Assembly (NCBI GenBank): GCA_019237595.1
Contig: JAFAGU010000039.1
Location: forward strand, 1 to 5,530
Direction of reading: 5' to 3'
Source: Betaproteobacteria bacterium
GTDB taxonomy: Bacteria > Pseudomonadota > Gammaproteobacteria > Burkholderiales > SG8-39
Length of the DNA stretch: 5,530 bases
Each line of letters starts with the position of its first letter. Position 1 is the stretch's first letter. This document shows, in pieces, positions 1 to 5,253 of the stretch. The notes under the pieces were generated by a model. The model was not told the DNA's origin. It saw nothing but the letters and a program-made list of their open reading frames with translations, and did not search any database. The translations under genes and the position numbers were made by a program.

Positions 1-75
1 GCCTCGCGAATAGGTCGCCTTGTGCCGTATTTGTGACCCGGTTCTCGGCGAGCGAGGGCGGGCCAAAAACAACAA

Positions 76-140
76 CTTAGGTTAGTCGGATCGAGCTGTT
101 AACCCGCAGGTCGCAGGTTCGAGCCCTCCTCGGCGAGCCA
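76..140 (+). pseudogene. Degenerate tRNA-Asn(GUU)-like remnant
   Basis: The 3' half has exact tRNA geometry. A seven-base anticodon loop CTGTTAA lies at 96-102 (anticodon GTT at 98-100), followed by a 5-nt stem strand, a 5-nt variable region (108-112), a T arm with loop TTCGAGC (118-124), a 7-nt acceptor strand (130-136), discriminator G137 and an encoded CCA (138-140). This matches the bacterial tRNA-Asn pattern. The 5' half is damaged. The D-arm-like stretch (about 79-95) is roughly 6 nt too short, there is no 5' acceptor strand complementary to 130-136, the anticodon stem pairs at only 3 of 5 positions, and the T stem has one C-C mismatch. I therefore call it a remnant, not a working tRNA. 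It could also be a tRNA-derived repeat that never functioned here. Confidence 0.55.
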
Positions 141-141
141 C
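104..141 (+). repeat. tRNA 3'-end direct repeat, left copy (candidate attachment site)
   Basis: This 38-bp stretch recurs in the same orientation at 2653-2690. The first 23 bases (104-126) are identical, and overall 35 of 38 positions match (differences at 127, 128 and 134). The unit covers the anticodon-stem end, T arm, acceptor 3' strand and CCA of a tRNA, the part that tyrosine-recombinase islands usually duplicate on integration. Sequence just beyond the CCA diverges between the copies. It lies 26 bp from the stop codon of the CHAT gene. The attachment-site role is inference. Confidence 0.7.
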
Positions 142-166
142 CCAAAATTTCAAGAACTGCGTGTTG

Positions 167-2449
167 TTACGGACTGCCCGTGAGTTGGAACGCGGCCCAG
201 AAGAAGGGATGGGGCTGACGCGCTAGCTGCTCGCGCTGTCCGGCGCGGAGTGCCTCGCGTTTGGAAAGCCCCTTGCCGATTGCATCGTAGAAGGAGGCCA
301 TAAGCTCGCTCGTCGCGCGGTCGTCCACCTGCCATAGGCTGGCCACAATTGTGCGCGTACCGGCATATAGGAATCCACGCGTCAGGCCGACCACGTCGTC
401 GCCGTTGGCCACCTTGCCAAGACCCGTCTCGCAGGCCGAGAGCGTCACGAGGTCCGCATCGACGCGCATCGAGTAGAGATCGGAGACAGTAAGGCGGCCG
501 TCGTCCGGGCCGTCGGGAGCGAGTAGAAGGGACGACGCGAGCGGGTGATCGGCGTCGAATTCGCCGTGGCTCGCGATATGGAGAAAGCGGAAGTCGGAGG
601 CGTACTTGCGGAACGCGACGCGGCTCGCCTCCTTGCCTACGAGGGCGCGTGATTTCGGCAAGATCCTCGCCACCCTCTCGGCTTCTTTTTGTGCGAACAC
701 TAGGTCAAACCGTTTGTCCCCGAGATCGGGGTTACCGAACGCAAGGAGCGCCCCGGGCTTCTCGGTGGCGCCTGCCTTTAGGAACTTGAGCACCGTGGCC
801 GCAGGAAGGAGTCGGATCGAATAGCTCTCGACAAGAAACCGCGAGCCATCGTGTAGGGCGTTGAACGGTATGTAATGAAGCGCGCCGTGGCCAACGACTA
901 GCAGGTTCGGCGTGCCCAGATGATCACGAATGGGCGCGATGAGACGCGTATAGAGCTTCTTCGCCGGCTCCTGCCAGCGCGAGCTTGCAGGATCCTGGAC
1001 CGCTCTCCGCAAGTCCGAAATGTCGGCGTCGAGGCCCTGGCCGTCGAGCTTGGCCGCACTGATGGCTGATCGCGTCGCCACAAAGGCATAGAGCTCCTTG
1101 CCAGAATAGAAATATTCGACGAGGGTCTCGTCCGCCGGAAGCAGTGTCTGCAGCGTATTAGCGTCGGCCGCGTTCACCGTTACAAGCGACGAGAGCTCGG
1201 GTGCCACCTGGGAGAGCTCCGCCCGCTTGCTGACGGCAAGATTGCGCTTGACGTCAGTAGCTTGCATCGTAGCCTCGAACGCACGCGCCGACTGCTCGGC
1301 GGAATCAGAAGCTGCGAGCAGCTCGGAGACGCGCTCGGCACTACCGGCCGGGACGCTGAAGTCGTGTTTACCGGCAAGCATGTCCACGAGGGCACGGGCC
1401 TTCGCGCGCTCGACATAGCCGAGCGCTCCGGCGGCGTCCCGCCGCTGCACAAGGAGCGCTACAAGCGCCTCGTAGATAGCTTGCTTGTCTCCGACGAAGC
1501 CGATGCGCCCCGCATCGGTGTCGATCGAGGAGCGCTGCTGCTCCACCACGTCGGCCGCCTTGCGCAGAAGCTCCTCGGCAAGCGCCGGATTTCCGTCGCG
1601 CTTGGCTATGTTGGCTCGATCGAGGAGCGTGAGCCAATAGATGTCGCCGAACTGGGTAATCTGCGGGTGTTTCAGCAGCTGGTCATAGCCTTGGCGCGCC
1701 TTGTCCAGATCGCCGGTCTCGTACTCGCACTTGGCGCGGATGAAGAACTTGGGAAGATTCTGGAAGGTCGGGTCGTAGAAAAGGGTAAGCACCCCGCTCG
1801 TCGCGGCACCCTCATCGCTGATCGCAGCCAGCGCCTTCTGGTAGTCCTTGAGCGCCATGTGGATACGGGCCATCGTCGCGAACTTCTCGGGGCCGATGTT
1901 CGACATGGAGGTGCTCACGCCCCTGATCGCTTCCAGCTGCTTTTTGGCCTCCTCCGGGCGCCCGAGGAAGGCGTCTGCCACGCCCAGGACACCGGCTGTC
2001 TGGATAAGCTGAAAACGGTAGAAAAACTGCCCGGTCCGCAAGTGTTCTCGCACGTCGGAGGCGTATTGGACTGCCCGCTCGTAGTCGCCGAGGTCCAGCG
2101 CCGCCATCGCACGAAAAAGCTGCGGGTAGATAGACAAGTCGCCTCCGAAGTTGGAGCGGTCACCCTGGGCTATTCGCTTCTCCATGACATCGGCGGTGGA
2201 AAGCAGGCCGCGATACTGGCGGACTTCGTAGTAGGAGCCGCCAAGAAACAGGAGCTGAAAGCTCGAGATGGCCTCGCCACGGTCGAGTGCCCCCTGCAGC
2301 TCGCGAATGATGTCGTGGTGCTTGCCCTGCTGAGCCAGCGATCCCAGCGCAAGATCGCTCAGCGCCAAAGCCGGTGACGAAGCGAAGCCGAGGGCGACAG
2401 CGATATACACAACTACTTGCACGCTGTAGCGGCGAGCCCACAGCCTCAT
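167..2449 (-). CDS. Exported TPR-CHAT domain protein (caspase-like putative protease)
   Basis: The 760-residue product begins with a signal peptide: basic MRLWARR, a hydrophobic core at about 10-24, and an ALA-type cleavage site near residue 29. It is therefore probably periplasmic or secreted. Residues about 35-340 are helical TPR-like repeats, clearest at about 114-137, 152-175, 191-214, 235-262 and 273-306. A linker with the RAKARALVDML segment (348-358), commonly seen before CHAT domains, leads into a complete C-terminal CHAT domain (about 430-760). Its catalytic pair is visible as His628 in HIASHGE and Cys673 in SACETG, and the domain ends with the usual HPFFWAAFQL segment. CHAT belongs to the caspase/separase clan. 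The substrate is unknown, and TPRs probably bind a partner. The ATG is supported by a strong AGGGGGG ribosome site 4-5 nt upstream. The gene stands alone, with about 195 bp upstream, between two tRNA-like repeats. By eye its codon use is less GC-extreme than the operon to its right. Family assignment is firm; function is not. Confidence 0.93.
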   Translation of the reverse strand: MRLWARRYSVQVVVYIAVALGFASSPALALSDLALGSLAQQGKHHDIIRELQGALDRGEAISSFQLLFLGGSYYEVRQYRGLLSTADVMEKRIAQGDRSNFGGDLSIYPQLFRAMAALDLGDYERAVQYASDVREHLRTGQFFYRFQLIQTAGVLGVADAFLGRPEEAKKQLEAIRGVSTSMSNIGPEKFATMARIHMALKDYQKALAAISDEGAATSGVLTLFYDPTFQNLPKFFIRAKCEYETGDLDKARQGYDQLLKHPQITQFGDIYWLTLLDRANIAKRDGNPALAEELLRKAADVVEQQRSSIDTDAGRIGFVGDKQAIYEALVALLVQRRDAAGALGYVERAKARALVDMLAGKHDFSVPAGSAERVSELLAASDSAEQSARAFEATMQATDVKRNLAVSKRAELSQVAPELSSLVTVNAADANTLQTLLPADETLVEYFYSGKELYAFVATRSAISAAKLDGQGLDADISDLRRAVQDPASSRWQEPAKKLYTRLIAPIRDHLGTPNLLVVGHGALHYIPFNALHDGSRFLVESYSIRLLPAATVLKFLKAGATEKPGALLAFGNPDLGDKRFDLVFAQKEAERVARILPKSRALVGKEASRVAFRKYASDFRFLHIASHGEFDADHPLASSLLLAPDGPDDGRLTVSDLYSMRVDADLVTLSACETGLGKVANGDDVVGLTRGFLYAGTRTIVASLWQVDDRATSELMASFYDAIGKGLSKREALRAGQREQLARQPHPFFWAAFQLTGSP

Positions 2450-2452
2450 ATT

Positions 2453-2459
2453 CCCCCCT
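2453..2459 (-). promoter_or_regulatory. Ribosome binding site of the CHAT gene
   Basis: On the minus strand AGGGGGG precedes the ATG at 2449 with the three bases AAT between. It is purine-rich and close to the start. It fixes the start at this ATG, which is also the one that gives a well-formed signal peptide. Confidence 0.6.
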
Positions 2460-2588
2460 CCATCCCGACAATGATAGCGAGACTCGGAAGCTCAATCTCC
2501 CTCGGCCGCGAAAACATTTACGCCCGTCGGTCGAAAAGCCCGCGAAAAATAACAGTGACGAGATGTCGAAACGTTCTTGCCGGCCTTC

Positions 2589-2604
2589 GTCGCTCCAAAG
2601 CGAC
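2589..2604. repeat. Perfect 6-bp inverted repeat in the CHAT leader
   Basis: GTCGCT, a 4-nt loop CCAA, then AGCGAC form a perfect stem about 140 nt upstream of the CHAT start codon. On the minus strand the stem is not followed by T residues, so it is not a standard intrinsic terminator for the leftward genes. It could be a protein-binding palindrome or an RNA hairpin in the leader, or chance. Confidence 0.35.
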
Positions 2605-2644
2605 AAAAGACTCAAGCGGCGCTCTGAAATCGGACCCGATACGA

Positions 2645-3187
2645 TTAGTCAGCCGCAGGTCGCAGGTTCGAGCCCGACTCGGAGAGCCACCTCTTTGCCG
2701 CCTGCTCCAAGCTCGCGCGCGCGATTGCCCGGTGAAACGGCAGGATGACCGCCAGGTAGATTCGCCCCAGGCGGTTATGGCAATGGACCACCGTCACCAC
2801 GACGACCTCACGGATTCCCGCTGCGCCCGCGCGCAGCAGCATCGCGACCCGGAAGTCCAGATGCCGGTCGTCCGCGCCCATCACCAATTCCCCCTGACTC
2901 TTCGAAAGTAGCGGAAAGAAGCCGATCACCGGTCCCCGCGCAGCTCCAGCCGCACGGACAGCGCGAGACGATTTGACGCCAACGGTTGCCATGATTGCAT
3001 CGCGCATCCGCGTCAGCGCGCGAATCCACCTCGGTGGTCGCTCGAACGTGGCGCGCGCCAGCGTTTCGAGATCGTCGCTTGCACCCGCGGGCAGGCGAAT
3101 CGCGTACGCATCCGCCAGGTCCGCGCCGACATAAAGCGGCGCGAGCATGCTGTCGGGCGGCACGGCCACGGCCTGGGCTTTGAGCAT
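2645..3187 (-). CDS. DUF2867 family protein with tRNA-repeat-encoded C-terminus
   Basis: The product is about 180 residues with no signal peptide and no enzymatic motif I recognise. Its look matches DUF2867, a family of unknown function: a GADLADAY segment near the N-terminus, PPRWIRALTRMRDA, a central FFPLLS stretch, the GADDRHLDFRVAMLL block, and near the end VVVVTVVHCHNRLGRIYLAVILPFHR. Family members normally stop soon after that PFHR helix. Here the final WLSESGSNLRPAAD plus the TAA stop come from the tRNA-like repeat at 2653-2690 and adjoining bases, so the natural C-terminus may have been replaced. I chose the ATG at 3187. An in-frame TTG at 3199 would add four residues and has AGGA only 2 nt upstream; neither start has a good ribosome site. 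It begins 26 bp after the stop of the secreted-protein gene and is probably the last gene of the operon. Confidence 0.8.
   Translation of the reverse strand: MLKAQAVAVPPDSMLAPLYVGADLADAYAIRLPAGASDDLETLARATFERPPRWIRALTRMRDAIMATVGVKSSRAVRAAGAARGPVIGFFPLLSKSQGELVMGADDRHLDFRVAMLLRAGAAGIREVVVVTVVHCHNRLGRIYLAVILPFHRAIARASLEQAAKRWLSESGSNLRPAAD
2653..2690 (+). repeat. tRNA 3'-end direct repeat, right copy (candidate attachment site)
   Basis: This is the same-orientation partner of the copy at 104-141, 2549 bp away, with an identical 23-bp core at 2653-2675. It retains T loop TTCGAGC (2667-2673), a 7-nt acceptor strand (2679-2685), G2686 and CCA (2687-2689). Two T-stem positions are mispaired and no anticodon arm precedes it, so it cannot be a tRNA. 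TTAGTC at 2645-2650 also has a counterpart at 82-87, as if the anticodon arm had been lost from this copy. Read on the other strand, the repeat encodes the last residues of the DUF2867 protein. Confidence 0.7.
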
Positions 3188-3213
3188 TCGCGAGATCAAT
3201 ATCCTGTCACTCG

Positions 3214-3876
3214 CTACGGCCGATTGACTGCCGTGAAGGTCCCGGCCTTGAGCACGCCCTGCACCGGTTTGCCCGTCACGAGGAATGGCATGGTGAGGTT
3301 GCCACCGCCGTTCCAGTTGACTTCGAAAGAGATGGTCCCGGTACCCTGGTCGACTTTCACGACGTGCGTCTCGATGTATCCGCCCTGAGGATCTTCATAG
3401 CGGCGCCATCCTTTCGCATTCGGCGCAGGGATTTGGTTGGCCGGCCGGCATCCATAGATTTTCAGGTCCTCGGCCCTGACGTTCTCGGCCCAGGCGGCCT
3501 GCGCCATGCACGCCGGATCGATTCGATCGCTCAAGCCGGCGGCCGCGGGCTGAGCGGCGGGTGGGCGGCCGGATGCGGCGGGCGCGGGATTGCATGTGCG
3601 AATGGCTTCTCCCCATTGCACATTGGCCTTGATCTGCGCGCTGAAGCAGTTGATCCGAGCGCCTACATCCGTCACCCCGCGGCACAGTCGCTGCACGTTT
3701 CCGGGCTGCCAGTTCTTGTTCCCCGCCTTGTCCCAGGCGACATTGCCCTGCACGGCGGCAAAGCATTCCTGCTCCTGCTGAGTAGGCGGCGTCTGGGTGA
3801 GTGCGGGGCGCGCCTCGACCAACAGCCAGCCGCACGCCAGCAATACCACTGCCCAATACCGACGCTCATTACGCAT
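3214..3876 (-). CDS. Secreted cysteine/tryptophan-repeat protein of unknown function
   Basis: The 220-residue product starts with a likely signal peptide (RNERR, then a hydrophobic core at about 8-20, with cleavage around residue 24-28), so export is expected. Cys15 lies inside the hydrophobic stretch, but the context is a poor lipobox. The mature part has six cysteines (38, 65, 77, 95, 123, 143), which could form three disulfides. Residues 38-65 and 77-95 look like two divergent units with a CF start, a conserved VxW segment (AW48, QW88) and a closing Cys, a pattern I have seen in uncharacterised exported bacterial proteins. A Pro/Ala linker (about 97-113) precedes a C-terminal part rich in beta-type residues with a VNWNGGGNLTMPFLV stretch. 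The ATG overlaps the methyltransferase stop by 8 bp and has GGGAG 6 nt upstream, giving strong start support and suggesting coupled translation. No enzymatic motif was seen. Confidence 0.82.
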   Translation of the reverse strand: MRNERRYWAVVLLACGWLLVEARPALTQTPPTQQEQECFAAVQGNVAWDKAGNKNWQPGNVQRLCRGVTDVGARINCFSAQIKANVQWGEAIRTCNPAPAASGRPPAAQPAAAGLSDRIDPACMAQAAWAENVRAEDLKIYGCRPANQIPAPNAKGWRRYEDPQGGYIETHVVKVDQGTGTISFEVNWNGGGNLTMPFLVTGKPVQGVLKAGTFTAVNRP

Positions 3877-4588
3877 GCGAATCTCCCATTTTGTCGGCGC
3901 GCCTTTGGTAGAAACAGATCGCCGCCGCGGCGGCGACGTTAAGCGATTCGGTGCCGCCGATCAATGGGATGGACACGGAAAAGTCGGCTTCCTTGACCGT
4001 GTCGGCGTCGAGGCCGCGGCCCTCGCTGCCGAAGACCCAGCCGACCCGCCCGGAGAGATCGGCCTCGGCAAGGTCGGCGCCCCCGGAGGCGAGCGTGCAG
4101 ACGACCTTCCCGCTGAACCGCGAGAGCTCCGTTCGCAAATCGGGAACGCTCAAGAGCTGGAGCGAGAAGTGGCCGCCCATGCCGGCGCGCAGCACCTTGG
4201 GGGACCATGGGTCGGCGCAGCCGCGGTCGAGAACGACCGTGCCGATGCCGAAGGCGGCGGCGCTGCGGAGGATGGCGCCGACGTTGCCGGCATCCTGGAT
4301 GCCTTCGAGGAAGACGCAATCGCGCTTGGGATCTTCCCTTCCCTCCGGGATCTCGATCTCGGCCGCCACGCCTTGCGGCGAGTCGACCTCGACGATGGAG
4401 CGAAAGATTGCTTCCGCGACGTCGACGCCGCTTTCGATCACGGCGACCGGCTTGCCGCCGGACTTCGCGAACGCTTCGAGGAGGTGCGGCCCTTCGATGA
4501 GCGCCCGGCGCTGCGAGCGCCGGTAGCGCGCGTCGCGCGCGAGCTTCGCCCAGTGCTTGACGCGCGCATTGTCGCGCGAGCGGATCAA
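3869..4588 (-). CDS. TrmH/SpoU-family RNA 2'-O-ribose methyltransferase
   Basis: The 239-residue product transfers a methyl group from S-adenosylmethionine to a ribose 2'-OH in rRNA or tRNA; which one cannot be told from sequence alone. An N-terminal substrate-binding domain (about 1-80, with SRDNARVKHW and LIEGPHLLEAF) is followed by the SPOUT knot domain. Its three signature motifs are all present: motif 1 at about 98-110 (DAGNVGAILRS, with Asn102 and Arg108), motif 2 at 184-193 (GSEGRGL, Glu189) and motif 3 at 206-220 (IPLIGGTESLNVAAA, Asn217). Length is normal for the family. The start is a TTG whose TTGA overlaps the rnhB stop, with GAGGAA 2 nt upstream. The open frame continues upstream inside rnhB, but nothing there resembles the family. 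Similarity to RlmB is at family level only, so I give no symbol. Confidence 0.9.
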   Translation of the reverse strand: MIRSRDNARVKHWAKLARDARYRRSQRRALIEGPHLLEAFAKSGGKPVAVIESGVDVAEAIFRSIVEVDSPQGVAAEIEIPEGREDPKRDCVFLEGIQDAGNVGAILRSAAAFGIGTVVLDRGCADPWSPKVLRAGMGGHFSLQLLSVPDLRTELSRFSGKVVCTLASGGADLAEADLSGRVGWVFGSEGRGLDADTVKEADFSVSIPLIGGTESLNVAAAAAICFYQRRADKMGDSHA

Positions 4589-5253
4589 GATTCCTCGAAG
4601 ACCCTGAGGGCCTTGAGGTGCCGGCGGAAGGTCCGCAGCCGCACCGCCTCCGTCATTCCAGCCCAGTCCACCGGAAAGAGGTCCTCCTGGAAGAAGAGCC
4701 CGACTGCCTGGAAGCTCCGCCGGTGGATGGCGCACGGCCCGGCGCGGCCGAGCGCCTCCAGGTGCTCGCTCGTCGCGTAGCCCTTGTGCTTGTCGAAGCC
4801 GTAGCGCGGATGCTGCTCGTGGAGCGCCGTCATCTCCGCGTCTCGCGCCGTCTTGGCGAGGATCGAGGCCGCCGAGATCGGCTTGTGGCGCGCGTCGCCA
4901 TCGACGAAAGCGCGCGCGGCGCAGCCGAGGTCCTTGGGGCAAGCCTTTCCGTCGATCCACGCCTCTTCGGGCCGGACGTTCAGCGCCTGCACGGCGCGGC
5001 GCATGGCGAGCATGGAGGCATGGAAGATATTGATGCGGTCGATCTCCTCGACGCTCGCCGAGGCGACCGCCCACGCAATCGCGCGCTCCTTGATCCGCTC
5101 CGCGAGGACCTCGCGCCTTTCGGCGCTCAGCACCTTGGAGTCCGCAAGGCCGTTGATCCGCCGCTCCGGATCGAGGATCACCGCTGCCGCGTACACCGGG
5201 CCGGCGAGCGGCCCGCGCCCCGCCTCGTCCACGCCGCAGATCAGCCTAAGCAC
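4585..5253 (-). CDS. rnhB: Ribonuclease HII
   Basis: This enzyme cuts RNA-DNA hybrids 5' of ribonucleotides embedded in DNA and starts ribonucleotide excision repair in the cytoplasm. The 222-residue product shows the full active site: Asp9 and Glu10 in GVDEAGRG, Asp101 in WIDGKACP, and Asp120 in VDGDARHK just before the ISAASILAKTARD block. The GRG motif (12-14) and the Tyr in KHKGYAT (159), which recognise the ribonucleotide, are also present. The usual end, GPCAIHRRSFQAV, lies at 172-184. About 38 further residues follow, longer than the roughly 200-residue E. coli enzyme. The start is GTG, overlapping the lpxB stop by 8 bp, with a G-rich GGCGGGGG upstream. The stop overlaps the methyltransferase TTG start by 4 bp. 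The order lpxB-rnhB-methyltransferase is common in betaproteobacteria. Confidence 0.95.
   Translation of the reverse strand: MLRLICGVDEAGRGPLAGPVYAAAVILDPERRINGLADSKVLSAERREVLAERIKERAIAWAVASASVEEIDRINIFHASMLAMRRAVQALNVRPEEAWIDGKACPKDLGCAARAFVDGDARHKPISAASILAKTARDAEMTALHEQHPRYGFDKHKGYATSEHLEALGRAGPCAIHRRSFQAVGLFFQEDLFPVDWAGMTEAVRLRTFRRHLKALRVFEES
4586..4596 (-). promoter_or_regulatory. Ribosome site and TTG start of the methyltransferase, within the rnhB end
   Basis: On the minus strand GAGGAA (4596-4591) is followed by TC and then TTG (4588-4586), whose last two bases are shared with the rnhB TGA stop. The spacing is short, but no ATG or GTG lies nearby that keeps the whole N-terminal substrate-binding domain. 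The arrangement resembles ATGA-type termination-reinitiation coupling. Confidence 0.55.

Larger units (their letters stand above)
2450..2644. other. Intergenic leader between the DUF2867 gene and the CHAT gene
   Basis: This 195-bp stretch has no supported gene. It must contain the promoter of the CHAT gene if that gene is not read through from the operon to its right. It has AT-richer patches (about 2511-2520 and 2543-2552) and one perfect short hairpin (2589-2604). I looked for paired -35/-10 hexamers on the minus strand and found none with acceptable spacing. I also saw no stem followed by a T run that would serve as a terminator for the upstream operon. Confidence 0.5.

Noticed and set aside
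76..140. Functional tRNA-Asn gene
   Set aside because: There is no 5' acceptor strand complementary to 130-136, the D arm is shortened, and anticodon and T stems contain mismatches.
1262..2377. Plus-strand open frame of 371 codons opposite the CHAT gene
   Set aside because: It is antisense to a well-supported TPR-CHAT coding region, has no recognisable domain, and its length is explained by the GC-rich codon pattern of the real gene.
2589..2604. Intrinsic terminator for the lpxB-DUF2867 operon
   Set aside because: The stem is perfect but only 6 bp, and on the minus strand it is followed by GAAGG, not a T run.
2160..2615. Minus-strand 151-codon frame covering the CHAT leader and N-terminus
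   Set aside because: It overlaps the CHAT signal peptide region in another frame, and its sequence is low-complexity without a domain or a ribosome site.
2629..2640. ATCGG/CCGAT inverted repeat just downstream of the DUF2867 stop as a terminator
   Set aside because: The loop would be only 2 nt (or the stem only 4 bp with a 4-nt loop), and only three T residues follow on the minus strand.
3214..3876. Lipoprotein call based on LLAC at residues 12-15
   Set aside because: The hydrophobic stretch before Cys15 is too short and hydrophobic residues continue after it, so an ordinary signal peptide cleaved later fits better.
3797..4780. Plus-strand open frame of 327 codons
   Set aside because: It lies opposite the methyltransferase and the end of rnhB, both with clear catalytic motifs, and shows no family features of its own.
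4589..5074. Upstream extension of the methyltransferase frame to an ATG inside rnhB (401 codons in total)
   Set aside because: The added part is Arg/Pro/Ala-rich out-of-frame translation of rnhB, and the TrmH family N-terminal domain begins right after the TTG at 4588.
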